A program made the position numbers and the translations under genes. 64,000 nucleotides of DNA from an uncultured Collinsella sp. (GTDB lineage Bacteria > Actinomycetota > Coriobacteriia > Coriobacteriales > Coriobacteriaceae), in contig CAJKFS010000005.1 of the NCBI GenBank assembly GCA_905199225.1, forward strand, positions 15,455 to 79,454, given 5' to 3'. The notes beneath the pieces were generated by a model. That model ran no database searches, was not told the origin of the DNA, and saw nothing but the letters and a program-made list of their open reading frames with translations. This document shows, piece after piece, positions 17,804 through 26,175 of this stretch. Position 1 is the first letter of the stretch. Every line of letters begins with the position of its first letter.

Positions 17804-18883
17804 ATGGCAAACAAGCTCTCCGTCGCATTCATCGGCACCGGAATCATGGGTGCCCCCATCGCCGGCCACATCCTGGACGCCGGCTATCCCGTCACGGTCA
17901 ACAACCGCACCAAGTCCAAGGCTGCCGCACTTGTCGAGCGCGGTGCCGTCTGGGCCGATACGCCGGCCGAGGCCGTGGCAAACGCCGATGTCGTCTTTAC
18001 CATGGTGGGCTATCCCTCCGAGGTCGAGGAGCTCTACCTGGCGGGCGACGGCCTGCTGGCCTGCACCAAGCCGGGCGCGGTGCTGATCGACCTCACCACG
18101 AGCTCGCCTGAGCTCGCGCGCGACATTGCCGAGGCCGCCCAGGTCTCCGGCCGCATGGCGTTTGACTGCCCCGTCACCGGCGGCGAGTCGGGCGCGATCG
18201 CCGGCACGCTCACGGCTATCGTGGGCGCCACCGAGAACGACATCGCCCCGGTCCGCGACATCCTTGCCACCTTCGCCGCCAACATCTGCTGCTTCGACGG
18301 CGCCGGCAAGGGTCAGGCCGCCAAGCTCGCCAACCAGGTGTCGCTGGGCGCCTGCATGGTCGGCATGGCCGATGCCATGGCATTTGCCGAGCTCAACGGC
18401 CTGGATCTGGAGAAGACCCGCGAGATGATCTTGGGCGGCACCGGCAAGTCCGGCGCCATGGAGAGCCTGGCTCCCAAGGCGCTCGACGGCGACTACAAGC
18501 CCGGCTTTATGGTCGAGCACTTCATTAAGGACCTGCGCTTGGCGCTCGCCTATGCCGACGATCGCGAGCTTGCGCTGCCCGGTGCCGATGTGGCCTTTAC
18601 GCTCTACGACATGCTCGACGCCATCGGTGGTGCCAAGCTGGGCACCCAGGCCATCACGGTCCTCTATAAGGAGGAGGCCGACGCCATCGCCGCCGGTCTG
18701 GACTGGTCGCAGTATCGTCCCGAGGAGCATGGTGCTCACGAGGAAGGCTGCGGTTGCGGCGAGCACGGCGACGACCATGAGTGCGGTTGCGGTCACCATC
18801 ACGGCGAGGACCACGAGTGCTGCGGCGGCCACGGCCATGACGACGGCCACGAGTGCTGCTGCGGCCACCATCACGGGGAGTAG
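17804..18883 (+). CDS. 3-hydroxyisobutyrate dehydrogenase-like enzyme with Cys/His-rich C-terminal tail
   Basis: NAD(P)-binding N-terminal domain (VAFIGTGIMGAPIA, residues 6-19), substrate-site DCPVTGGESGA and catalytic lysine in GKGQAAKLANQ (near residues 166-176) place it in the beta-hydroxyacid dehydrogenase family, which includes tartronate semialdehyde reductase. Family members are about 290-300 aa. This one has 359, the extra part being residues 309-359 with 14 His and 9 Cys plus many Asp/Glu and Gly, in HHHGE and CGCG units. That tail looks like a metal-binding segment as in SlyD or HypB. ATG 17804 has GGAAAGG upstream. Confidence 0.87.
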   Translation: MANKLSVAFIGTGIMGAPIAGHILDAGYPVTVNNRTKSKAAALVERGAVWADTPAEAVANADVVFTMVGYPSEVEELYLAGDGLLACTKPGAVLIDLTTSSPELARDIAEAAQVSGRMAFDCPVTGGESGAIAGTLTAIVGATENDIAPVRDILATFAANICCFDGAGKGQAAKLANQVSLGACMVGMADAMAFAELNGLDLEKTREMILGGTGKSGAMESLAPKALDGDYKPGFMVEHFIKDLRLALAYADDRELALPGADVAFTLYDMLDAIGGAKLGTQAITVLYKEEADAIAAGLDWSQYRPEEHGAHEEGCGCGEHGDDHECGCGHHHGEDHECCGGHGHDDGHECCCGHHHGE

Positions 18884-18888
18884 CGCCC

Positions 18889-19317
18889 ATGAGCTGGACG
18901 TTCGTGGTGCTTGCGCTGGTGCTCTTTCTCTTTGCGATCTACATTGGCTTTTTGTGCGGCCAGTGGGCCTGCGAAAAGCGCGTGATCACCAAGCGCGACT
19001 ACTGGATTGCCAACTTTGCAGGCGCGGCGGCAGTCGTCCTGCTGACCTGGGTGTTCTCACTGTTCCCGCTGGTGCAGTTTGCGCCGATCGGCTGGCTCGG
19101 CGGCTTTATCGCCGGTCTTAAGATGAGCTTTGGCGAGTCCGTCGGTCCGTGGCGCAAGCACGACGAGGTCTTTAACGTCAACAAGGCTCACCGCGCCGCC
19201 GCCGACGCGGGCGACGCCGAGGAGCGTCGCCGTGCGCGTCGCAATGGTGCAGCCGACCGACAGCTCATCTCGGTCACCGATGACAGCAAGGGTGCTGGCA
19301 AGCACGCTAAGAAATAA
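18889..19317 (+). CDS. Small membrane protein of unknown function
   Basis: 142 aa. An N-terminal membrane helix (VVLALVLFLFAIYIGFL, residues 5-21) is followed by two more hydrophobic stretches (about 40-57 and 61-74), then a charged, Arg/Ala-rich cytosolic tail. I recognise no family. It starts six bases after the dehydrogenase stop with GGGAG inside that gene's end, and ends 13 bases before the next gene, so it belongs to one operon running to isocitrate dehydrogenase. Confidence 0.7.
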   Translation: MSWTFVVLALVLFLFAIYIGFLCGQWACEKRVITKRDYWIANFAGAAAVVLLTWVFSLFPLVQFAPIGWLGGFIAGLKMSFGESVGPWRKHDEVFNVNKAHRAAADAGDAEERRRARRNGAADRQLISVTDDSKGAGKHAKK

Positions 19318-19329
19318 GAAGAGGTAACT

Positions 19330-20028
19330 ATGGCAGAAAACAAAGACGAACAGCTTACCGACGAGGAGCTGGCACAGCTTCAGCTGGCAGAGGAGAACGA
19401 GAACGCCGTCGACCGCCTGGTCAAGGAGCTCGGCTGCCCCACGCGCCGCATCCGCCAGTTTGCCGCTCGTGTGCTGCACCTGCTTGCCGAGCGCGATCCG
19501 CAGCGCGTCGTGCCCTGCGTGCCCGCGCTGATCGAGGCGCTCGACCGCCCCGAGGCGCAGACCCGCTGGGAGGCCCTCGATGCCCTGACGGCGCTCGCTA
19601 CCACCTGCCCCGAGCAGCTGGGCGATGCCTTTGAGGGCGCCGAGACTGCACTGTTCGACGAGATCTCCTCCACGCTGCGCTATGCCGCCTTCCGCCTGCT
19701 GTGCGTGTGGGGTGCCACGAGCGTCGAGCGTTCGCGCGAGGCTTGGCCCATCCTGGACGAGGCCATCCAGTGCTACCACGGCGACCTTGAGTATCGCGAC
19801 ATGCTCGGTTGCCTGTACGAGTTTGGCCAGGGCGAGATTGACGCCGAGGTCGCCGAGAAGCTCGCGCTGCGCCTTAAGTTCGACGCCGAGAACGGCAAGG
19901 GCAGCTATCTCAAGGCCCGTTCGAGCGAGATTTGCGAAATGCTTGTTAAACGTTTTGGCCTGGATCTCTCCAAAAAGAAGAAGCGTGCTAGCGTTAAAAA
20001 ATCTGACGACGCCGAAGACGAGGAGTAA
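19330..20028 (+). CDS. HEAT-repeat-like helical protein
   Basis: 232 aa, almost all alpha-helical. Pairs of helices such as RQFAARVLHLLAERDPQRVV / VPALIEALDRPEAQTRWEAL resemble HEAT or PBS-lyase-type repeats used for protein-protein contacts. The ends are highly charged (EELAQLQLAEENE at the front and KKKKRASVKKSDD at the back). No catalytic residues are visible. It lies in a tight run between the membrane protein and isocitrate dehydrogenase. Confidence 0.65.
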   Translation: MAENKDEQLTDEELAQLQLAEENENAVDRLVKELGCPTRRIRQFAARVLHLLAERDPQRVVPCVPALIEALDRPEAQTRWEALDALTALATTCPEQLGDAFEGAETALFDEISSTLRYAAFRLLCVWGATSVERSREAWPILDEAIQCYHGDLEYRDMLGCLYEFGQGEIDAEVAEKLALRLKFDAENGKGSYLKARSSEICEMLVKRFGLDLSKKKKRASVKKSDDAEDEE

Positions 20029-20034
20029 CAGATT

Positions 20035-21144
20035 ATGGCGCACGATGTAGTCCTGATCCCCGGTGACGGTATCGGTCCCGAGATTACGCAGGCCATGCGC
20101 CGCGTGGTCGAGGCCACCGGTGTCAAGATCAACTGGAACGTCCAGGAGGCCGGTGCCGGCGTCATGGACGAGTTTGGCACGCCACTGCCCCAGCACGTGC
20201 TCGATGCGGTCGCCGAGACCAAGGTTGCCATCAAGGGCCCCATCACCACGCCGGTCGGTACGGGTTTCCGCAGCGTCAACGTGGCCCTGCGCAAGCACTT
20301 CGACCTGTATGCCTGCGTGCGCCCCTGCCTGTCGCAGCCGGGCGACGGCTCGCGCTTCCGCGACGTCGACCTGGTCATCGTGCGCGAGAACACCGAGGAC
20401 CTCTACGCCGGCATCGAGTTCGATGAGGGCGCTGCCGAGGTCGAGGAGCTCTCGCAGCTCGTCGAGCGCTCGGGTCAGAAGACCTTCGCCGCAGATTCCG
20501 CCATCTCGATCAAGCCCATCTCCATCGCCAAGAGCCGCCGTATTGTGGAGTACGCCTTTGAGTATGCCCGCCGCTGCGGCCGCAAAAAAGTGACGGCCGT
20601 GCATAAGGCCAACATCATGAAGGCGACCGATGGCCTGTTCCTGCGCGTTGCGCGCGAGGTGGCCGCCAACTATCCCGATATCGAGTTCAACGACAAGATT
20701 GTCGATGCCACCTGCATGGGCCTGGTCCAGAACCCCAACGACTTCGATGTCCTGGTGCTGCCCAACCTGTACGGTGACATCGTGAGCGACCTGTGCGCCG
20801 GCCTGGTGGGCGGCTTGGGTATGGCCCCCGGCTCCAACATCGGTGCCGACTGCGCCATCTTCGAGGCGACGCACGGCTCCGCGCCCGATATCGCTGGCCA
20901 GGATATCGCCAACCCCACGGCCGAGATCCTCTCTGCTGCGATGATGCTCGATCACCTGGGCGAGAACGATGCTGCCAATCGCATTCGTGCCGCCGTATCT
21001 GCCACGCTCGACGAGGGCGAGCAGGTTACCGGTGACGTGCGTCGTGCCCAGACCGGCTCCGTTGAGGGCGCTGTGGGCACGCAGGCCTTTGCCGATGCCG
21101 TTATCGCGCACCTGGCCCAAGGTATGCACGCTGCAAACGCCTAA
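20035..21144 (+). CDS. NAD-dependent isocitrate dehydrogenase family protein
   Basis: 369 aa beta-decarboxylating dehydrogenase. Signatures are [10 protein letters not shown] (residues 8-17), the [13 protein letters not shown] substrate loop, [17 protein letters not shown] (about 119-131), the catalytic Lys in [11 protein letters not shown] and [10 protein letters not shown] with metal-binding aspartates. The RSVNVALRK loop fits isocitrate rather than isopropylmalate, making it likely to convert isocitrate to 2-oxoglutarate with NAD. A homoisocitrate or isopropylmalate role cannot be fully excluded. It ends an operon and is followed by a terminator. Confidence 0.88.
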   Translation: MAHDVVLIPGDGIGPEITQAMRRVVEATGVKINWNVQEAGAGVMDEFGTPLPQHVLDAVAETKVAIKGPITTPVGTGFRSVNVALRKHFDLYACVRPCLSQPGDGSRFRDVDLVIVRENTEDLYAGIEFDEGAAEVEELSQLVERSGQKTFAADSAISIKPISIAKSRRIVEYAFEYARRCGRKKVTAVHKANIMKATDGLFLRVAREVAANYPDIEFNDKIVDATCMGLVQNPNDFDVLVLPNLYGDIVSDLCAGLVGGLGMAPGSNIGADCAIFEATHGSAPDIAGQDIANPTAEILSAAMMLDHLGENDAANRIRAAVSATLDEGEQVTGDVRRAQTGSVEGAVGTQAFADAVIAHLAQGMHAANA

Positions 21145-21180
21145 ATAGTACTTAAGTGTTTGCGTATAACCTAAGAATCA

Positions 21181-21211
21181 ATACGCCCGGCGCCTCGTCG
21201 GGCGTATTCTA
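21181..21211 (+). terminator. Terminator after isocitrate dehydrogenase gene
   Basis: ATACGCCCG pairs with CGGGCGTAT around an 8-9 base loop, followed by TCTATT. Confidence 0.75.
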
Positions 21212-21246
21212 TTGAGGACTATGTTTCCTAACAAGGAGTAACTGAT

Positions 21247-22335
21247 ATGGGTCTGATTCAAAAGAAGGACGAGAAGGACGAGGTTGACGGCATCCAGATC
21301 ATCGAGCGCGGCGAAGGCCCCGACGGTGACGAGGACGAGAAGATCGACCTGGTCGCCGGCACGTCTGCCGAACATATCGCCGCTGGCACGACCGCCGAGG
21401 AGGAGGACGCCCGCCTGGAGGCAAAGATCGCCGCGGACGCCGCCGACGAGAACCTCATGCCCGACCCACAGGACGAGGACGACGCCGATACCGACGAGGA
21501 CGACCACGCCTCCAAGCACAAGAAGACGATGGTCGCCGCCTTCGTAGTCGCCGTCGTGATCGCTGCCGTGGTTGGCTTCTTTATCGGCAATGGCGGTTTT
21601 GGCGGCAAGGGCGTTGGCTCGGCGACCCTCACCGAGGACCAGCTCGATTCGACCGTGGCGAGCTACAGCTACAACGGCAAGAAGAGCGACATCACCGCGC
21701 GCGAGGCCATCGAGAGCCAGTACAGCCTCGACACCGTCAAGGATGACGACGGCAACTATACCGCCCCGTCTGCTGACGTTATCCTGTCCTACGTGCGCAA
21801 CCAGATTCTGCTCGACGCTGCCGAGGACGAGGGCATCACGGTCTCTTCCAAGGAGATGAAGCAGTACGCCGAGGATTCCATCGGCACCTCCGATTACAAG
21901 ACCATGGCCACGCAGTATGGCGTGTCCAAGGACCAGGCCAAGCAGATCGTCCGTCAGTCCGCGACGCTGCAGAAGCTCTACAAGAAGAAGGTGGGCGATA
22001 GCTCCGCAAGCATGCCGACCGCCCCGACCGAGCCTGCTGACGGCAACGAGGAGACCGCGAGCAAGGACTACGCCGACTACATCATCAACCTTGCCGGCGA
22101 CGAGTGGGATAGCTCGAAGGGTACCTGGAAGGACGAGAACGGCACCTACGCTAAGGCCTTTGCCGACGATGCCTTTACGGCCGATAGCGCCACCTATAAG
22201 CAGGCCATGACCGCCTACTACACTGCTTACCAGCAGTACTCTTCGCAGGCTTCGAGCGCCAGCTCCAAGTGGACCGAGTATGCTAACGGCCTCTACGCCA
22301 AGGCCAACATCAGCATCTACGGCCTGTTTGCGTAA
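21247..22335 (+). CDS. Membrane-anchored SurA-like chaperone
   Basis: 362 aa. A long acidic cytosolic N-terminus (Asp/Glu-rich, residues 1-95) leads to one membrane helix (MVAAFVVAVVIAAVVGFFIG, about 98-117). The external part resembles the SurA/PrsA N-terminal chaperone domain: ADVILSYVRNQILLDAAEDEGITVS followed by helices with VSKDQAKQIVRQSATL. No parvulin (rotamase) domain is seen, so it is probably a chaperone without isomerase activity. ATG 21247 has AAGGAG upstream. It is followed by a strong terminator and stands alone. Confidence 0.72.
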   Translation: MGLIQKKDEKDEVDGIQIIERGEGPDGDEDEKIDLVAGTSAEHIAAGTTAEEEDARLEAKIAADAADENLMPDPQDEDDADTDEDDHASKHKKTMVAAFVVAVVIAAVVGFFIGNGGFGGKGVGSATLTEDQLDSTVASYSYNGKKSDITAREAIESQYSLDTVKDDDGNYTAPSADVILSYVRNQILLDAAEDEGITVSSKEMKQYAEDSIGTSDYKTMATQYGVSKDQAKQIVRQSATLQKLYKKKVGDSSASMPTAPTEPADGNEETASKDYADYIINLAGDEWDSSKGTWKDENGTYAKAFADDAFTADSATYKQAMTAYYTAYQQYSSQASSASSKWTEYANGLYAKANISIYGLFA

Positions 22336-22377
22336 AGAGTCGCACGGCTCATCGAGCATCTAGCCGATAGACAGCAG

Positions 22378-22416
22378 AAAGTCCGCCAGTACGGAAGTCG
22401 TTCTGGCGGACTTTTT
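22378..22416 (+). terminator. Rho-independent terminator
   Basis: AGTCCGCCAG pairs with CTGGCGGACT across a 13-base loop, then TTTTT. Confidence 0.92.
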
Positions 22417-22449
22417 GCGTTGAGGGCGTGATTGGCGGCTTAATTATGG

Positions 22450-22689
22450 CTATTCATCTTTAAGTCCAAAAAGGTTATCGGCTTCATCGTCAGGCATATA
22501 TTCCAGTACATCGCCCGGTTGGCAGTCGAGTGCCCGGCATATCGCGTCAAGAGTTGAAAAACGTATGGCAGAAACCTTGCCCGTCTTAATGCGTGACATA
22601 TTGACCTGGGAGATGCCCACGCGTCCCGCAAGCTCTTTGGATGAGATCTTGCGTTCGGCGAGCATGCGGTCAAGCCGCAGAATAATCAT
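22450..22689 (-). CDS. XRE family small DNA-binding regulator
   Basis: 79 aa, a single Cro/C1-type helix-turn-helix (KELAGRVGISQVNMSRIKTG, residues 19-38) with the LDAICRALDCQPGDVLEY tail typical of this short YozG-like class. Such proteins are usually paired with a small membrane protein, as here. It lies nine bases downstream of the DUF2975 gene on the same strand, so they form a two-gene operon. The regulator probably acts on its own promoter. Confidence 0.9.
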   Translation of the reverse strand: MIILRLDRMLAERKISSKELAGRVGISQVNMSRIKTGKVSAIRFSTLDAICRALDCQPGDVLEYMPDDEADNLFGLKDE

Positions 22690-22698
22690 GGATTCCCC

Positions 22699-23337
22699 CT
22701 AGAGCAACTCGTCATCTTGTTTTTGCAGGATATACCCGTAGCGGAAGATGCTGGCAATCAGGCAAATAATCAGGCCCGCAAAGAGCATGGAGGGCTCGAA
22801 TAACTGGCCGGCGAACGCATCCGTAAAGCTGCCGCCAAATCCTGAGAGTATCATTCCCGTGATTACGGCACCAAGAAGCCTCACGGCAACGCCGCCGATA
22901 AGGAATAAATGTCCTACTCGACGAAGTGTCTGGTTACATTCAAGGTCAAAGGGCCTGCCTTCCTTTTCAATGTTTAAGAAAAGCCTGCGCACGCTTAGCG
23001 CGATGGTAAGCGCGAGGCATGTCATCAAGAGGCTCCCTATGGCAGTGTGACCATCGTGTGCGACGAGCATAAGTGGGGTCTGCGCATCGGTACCGACGAT
23101 AGCCAGGCACGGCCCTTCGCCGCCTTGAAGTTCTACGGATTGGAGACACGACCCTTGGGAGAGGCTAGGCAATACGAGTAGAAGGTCAATCGCAATGACT
23201 GCGAGAAGTCCCAGAGCGAGCGCCACGGTGGTGCAGATTGTGGCCCATTTGCAGATGCGAGTGAGCTTCCTCAGATCGGCTATTGCCTGTTCACGGTCGA
23301 TGGCTTCATTCGATTTGGATACGTTCCAGCGGATCAT
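22699..23337 (-). CDS. DUF2975-like membrane protein
   Basis: 212 aa with four hydrophobic segments (about residues 32-53, 95-115, 132-155 and 172-195). The pattern, including RLFLNIEKEGRPFD between helices 2 and 3 and the pairing with a short XRE regulator, is that of DUF2975 proteins. Function is unknown. ATG 23337 is chosen for the GGAGGAG site just upstream; the frame extends to 23352. Upstream lies the large regulatory gap that also serves the aga PTS on the other strand. Confidence 0.8.
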   Translation of the reverse strand: MIRWNVSKSNEAIDREQAIADLRKLTRICKWATICTTVALALGLLAVIAIDLLLVLPSLSQGSCLQSVELQGGEGPCLAIVGTDAQTPLMLVAHDGHTAIGSLLMTCLALTIALSVRRLFLNIEKEGRPFDLECNQTLRRVGHLFLIGGVAVRLLGAVITGMILSGFGGSFTDAFAGQLFEPSMLFAGLIICLIASIFRYGYILQKQDDELL

Positions 23338-23567
23338 AGCTCCTCCAACCAATGTCTTGGATGATACTTGTATCTCATATCATATTTAATGATAAACGAT
23401 AAACAATTACAGATTAGAGTAAGTAATGTTTGTGAGACGAATAGCGAGAGCTATGGCTCATTTTGGGTGTCGGAGTTTGGCGCGCGGGGGATGAGGACAA
23501 ATGTCAAAACTTCCCTTGATCGCGCAAGCGCTCCATTGTGTTTCCCTAATTCATCTGGGAAAACGAC

Positions 23568-23581
23568 TGCAAACGATTGCA
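23568..23581. promoter_or_regulatory. LacI/CcpA-type palindromic operator
   Basis: TGCAAACGATTGCA is a near-perfect palindrome centred on CG, the shape bound by LacI-family proteins, including cre-type sites. It lies eight bases before the GGTGAACGGT inverted pair. Confidence 0.5.
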
Positions 23582-23588
23582 AGTAACC

Positions 23589-23616
23589 GGTGAACGGTCG
23601 AAAACTACCGTTCACC
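23589..23616. promoter_or_regulatory. Inverted pair of the GGTGAACGGT motif
   Basis: GGTGAACGGT (23589-23598) faces ACCGTTCACC (23607-23616) across eight bases. The same decamer recurs at most PTS promoters in the window. Confidence 0.65.
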
Positions 23617-23806
23617 GATAATCTCAAAACTGGTTCTAACTGGTATTAAGTCAAAAAGACCAATTCACATATCTTCACAATGACCTGCAATTTTTCTACA
23701 CGCTATTTTTAGCCGCCCTGCGTTGTTTAGACACAGGAAAAGATCCGATCTTTTGCCAAAGCATTTCGGAACGGTTTCAAAACCGCAGGTAGAAGTGTTA
23801 ACGACC

Positions 23807-23837
23807 GGTAAACGGTCGATTTATCACCGTGAGCGGT
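23807..23837 (+). promoter_or_regulatory. 21-bp-spaced direct repeat of the GGTRARCGGT motif, aga PTS promoter
   Basis: GGTAAACGGT at 23807 and CGTGAGCGGT at 23828 start exactly 21 bp apart. A TATGAA box lies at 23855. The wider 23338-24040 gap holds no credible gene; besides these sites I see only small palindromes such as AAAAGATC/GATCTTTT near 23740. Confidence 0.6.
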
Positions 23838-23910
23838 GCAAAAACGTTTTACCGTATGAATCAACGAAAGCGACCTCTTCTGGGGTGATATAGTGACAAC
23901 AACACGTCAC

Positions 23911-23940
23911 GTGGTTACTACCAGTTTAGAAACCACTGGT
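23911..23940. promoter_or_regulatory. Probable GntR operator upstream of the aga PTS
   Basis: GTGGTTACTACCAGTTTAG matches the site at 28203 in front of agaS (TGGTTACTACCAG identical). It lies 100 bp before the IIA gene. The GntR gene is in the same locus at 27433. Confidence 0.6.
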
Positions 23941-24040
23941 CTTCAAAGTACGCTTTCTAAGAAGCTTTAAGGGCGAGCGCCCGCTGGCTTCCGAAAATCA
24001 TCGGACTCAGATCGTACACACCTTCGGAAGGGAAATTTGA

Positions 24041-24484
24041 ATGGTTGGCTTTATTCTTACCGGTCATGGACAGTTCGCACCCGGCCTCGCAAGCGCTATC
24101 GCTATGGTTGCTGGCGACCAGCCCGCTTTTACCGTCGTTCCTTTTGAGGGCGACCAGGCTGCTTCCTACGGTGAGGATCTCCGCGCCGCTATTACCGCCA
24201 TGCGCGAGGAGTGCGATGGCGTGCTCGTCTTTACCGACCTGCTTGGTGGCACCCCGTTCAACCAGGCGATGATGATTGCCCAGGATGTCGACAACGTCGA
24301 GGTTCTGACCGGCACCAACCTTCCCATGGTTATTGAGCTTCTGTTCCTCCGCGGCAACGCCACGCTCGCCGAGCTTGGCGAGCAGGCCGTGACCGTTGGC
24401 CAGACGGGCATCACCGCCCAGACGGTCGCATCCGTTGCCGGCTCCGACGAAGAGGATATCTTCGGCGACGAGGACGGCATCTAA
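24041..24484 (+). CDS. PTS mannose-family EIIA component (aga type)
   Basis: 147 aa, the IIA-Man fold. His9 in LTGHGQFA is the phosphorylated residue, and the FTDLLGGTPFN motif near residues 66-76 is typical. It receives phosphate from HPr and passes it to IIB. The acidic C-terminus (SDEEDIFGDEDGI) is unusual in charge but common in this lineage. It is the first gene of IIA-YajC-IIB-IIC-IID, overlapping the yajC-like gene by one base. With agaS and nagA downstream the substrate is probably N-acetylgalactosamine or galactosamine. Confidence 0.9.
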   Translation: MVGFILTGHGQFAPGLASAIAMVAGDQPAFTVVPFEGDQAASYGEDLRAAITAMREECDGVLVFTDLLGGTPFNQAMMIAQDVDNVEVLTGTNLPMVIELLFLRGNATLAELGEQAVTVGQTGITAQTVASVAGSDEEDIFGDEDGI

Positions 24485-24765
24485 TGGCCGATTTCGGAGC
24501 CAACGTCCTGAGCTCCTCGGTCGCCCTTTTAGGCCTGCTTGTCATCATGGGCTTGATTTACACCATCTGGTCGCAAATCAACATGAAGAAGAAGCAGAAG
24601 TACTTCAAGGAGCTGCACACCGAGCTCAAGCCGGGTCAAGAGGTTCTTTTCGCCGGCGGTATCTACGGAACCGTCAAAGGCATCGAAGGCGAGAAGGTCC
24701 AGATCAAAGTCCGATCCGGAGCCGTCGTAGATGTTTCGCGTTACGCGATTCAGGAGATCAAGTAA
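24484..24765 (+). CDS. YajC-like membrane protein inside the PTS operon
   Basis: 93 aa. One N-terminal membrane helix (VALLGLLVIMGLIYTIW, about residues 13-29) is followed by KKKQKYFKELHTELKPGQEVLFAGGIYGTVKGI, the YajC core. YajC normally accompanies SecD/SecF; neither is here. The gene starts on the last base of the IIA stop and so is translationally coupled to it. A PTS-linked YajC is known in some mannose-family operons but its role is not established; it may help membrane insertion of IIC/IID. Confidence 0.85.
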   Translation: MADFGANVLSSSVALLGLLVIMGLIYTIWSQINMKKKQKYFKELHTELKPGQEVLFAGGIYGTVKGIEGEKVQIKVRSGAVVDVSRYAIQEIK

Positions 24766-24801
24766 CTGTCGTCAGCAAATAACGAAAGGAAGCTGATCAA
24801 C

Positions 24802-25284
24802 ATGGCAGAACCCAACATTCTTCTTACCCGCATCGATAACCGACTGGTTCATGGTCAGGTTGCCACCCAGTGGAACTCCACCCTGGGCTCCAACCTCATC
24901 CTCGTCGCCAACGACGACGTGGCGTCCAACACCATGCGCCAGAACCTCATGAAGATGGCCGCTCCCGCCGGCGTCGCTACGCGTTTCTTCTCTCTGCAGA
25001 AGACCATCGACGTCATTGGCAAGGCGAGCCCGCGCCAGAAGATCTTCATCGTGGCCGAAACACCGGAAGACGTGCTTACGCTCGTCAAGGGCGGTGTGCC
25101 TATAAAGAAGGTAAACATCGGCAACATGCACATGTCGGAAGGAAAGCGCCAAGTCGCCACCTCCGTCGCAGTTAACGACGAGGATGTCGCTGCGTTTAAA
25201 GAGCTGCAGGAATTGGGGGTGGAGTTGGAGATCAGGCGCGTTCCGAGCACGCCTGTTGAGGACACGAGCAAGCTCTTCTCGTAA
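24802..25284 (+). CDS. PTS mannose-family EIIB component
   Basis: 160 aa IIB-Man/Sor fold. The phosphorylated residue is His17 in TRIDNRLVHGQV. The conserved KGGVPIKKVNIGNMH segment (about 95-109) is present. It carries phosphate from IIA to the sugar bound by IIC/IID. It lies 37 bp after the YajC-like gene with an AAAGGAAG site. A diverged copy at 34526 has Tyr in place of this His. Confidence 0.93.
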   Translation: MAEPNILLTRIDNRLVHGQVATQWNSTLGSNLILVANDDVASNTMRQNLMKMAAPAGVATRFFSLQKTIDVIGKASPRQKIFIVAETPEDVLTLVKGGVPIKKVNIGNMHMSEGKRQVATSVAVNDEDVAAFKELQELGVELEIRRVPSTPVEDTSKLFS

Positions 25285-25374
25285 TCCTCGTGATCCACGT
25301 TGTCAGGAGTGAAACCCTGACGTTCTGTACGTGAAATCCAAAGTGCGTACATACATTTTGAAAGGAGGAGCAAG

Positions 25375-26175
25375 ATGGAATACTCGATCATCCAGATCGC
25401 TCTGGTCTTCGTCGTCACGTTCATCGCGGCAATCGACCAGTTTGACTTCCTCGAGTCTCTCTATCAGCCCATCGTCACCGGCGCCGTCATCGGTCTTATC
25501 CTTGGCGACCTCAACACCGGTCTTCTCGTGGGTGGTACCTATCAGCTCATGACGATCGGCAACATGCCGATCGGAGGCGCTCAGCCGCCTAACGCCGTCA
25601 TCGGCGGCATCATGGCAGCCATTCTCGCTATCGCCACGGGCCTCGAGCCCAACGCGGCAGTCGGTCTCGCCATTCCGTTCGCTCTGCTTGGCCAGCTCGG
25701 CGTTACCCTGGTCTTCACGCTTATGTCCCCGCTTATGTCCACGGCCGATAACATGGCTCACAACGCGGACACCAAGGGCATCGAGCGCCTGAACTACTTC
25801 GCCATGGCTCTGCTCGGCCTGATCTTCGCTGTCGTCGTCACCCTGTTCTTCATCGCTGGCGCTACCATTGGTCAGACCATCGCTTCCGCCATCCCGACTT
25901 GGCTGCAGACCGGTCTGTCCGCTGCAGGCGGCATGATGCGCTTCGTCGGCTTCGCCGTCCTGCTCAAGGTTATGATGAACCGCGATATGTGGGGCTTCTT
26001 CCTCATGGGCTTTGGCCTCGCGCTCATCACCGTTGCCAACGATTCGCTGGCAACCCCTGCTCTGCTCATCCTCGCTCTCATCGGCTTCGGCATCGCTTTC
26101 TGGGACTTCCAGCAGCAGACCGAGCTGAAGGGTGCAGCTGTTTCTGACGGAGGTGACTTCGAAGATGGCATCTAA
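25375..26175 (+). CDS. PTS mannose-family EIIC component
   Basis: 266 aa integral membrane permease subunit. It starts MEYSIIQIALVFVVTFIAAID and has the GDLNTGLLVGGTYQLM and GGAQPPNAVIGG motifs of the Man/Sor IIC family. Together with IID it forms the sugar channel. The start has AAAGGAGG just upstream. Its end overlaps the IID start by 11 bp. The 90-bp gap upstream of it contains a small GTCAGG hairpin. Confidence 0.93.
   Translation: MEYSIIQIALVFVVTFIAAIDQFDFLESLYQPIVTGAVIGLILGDLNTGLLVGGTYQLMTIGNMPIGGAQPPNAVIGGIMAAILAIATGLEPNAAVGLAIPFALLGQLGVTLVFTLMSPLMSTADNMAHNADTKGIERLNYFAMALLGLIFAVVVTLFFIAGATIGQTIASAIPTWLQTGLSAAGGMMRFVGFAVLLKVMMNRDMWGFFLMGFGLALITVANDSLATPALLILALIGFGIAFWDFQQQTELKGAAVSDGGDFEDGI

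Noticed and set aside
23368..23586. Small plus-strand gene in the regulatory gap
   Set aside because: No ribosome site, no domain, and it overlaps the LacI-type operator region.
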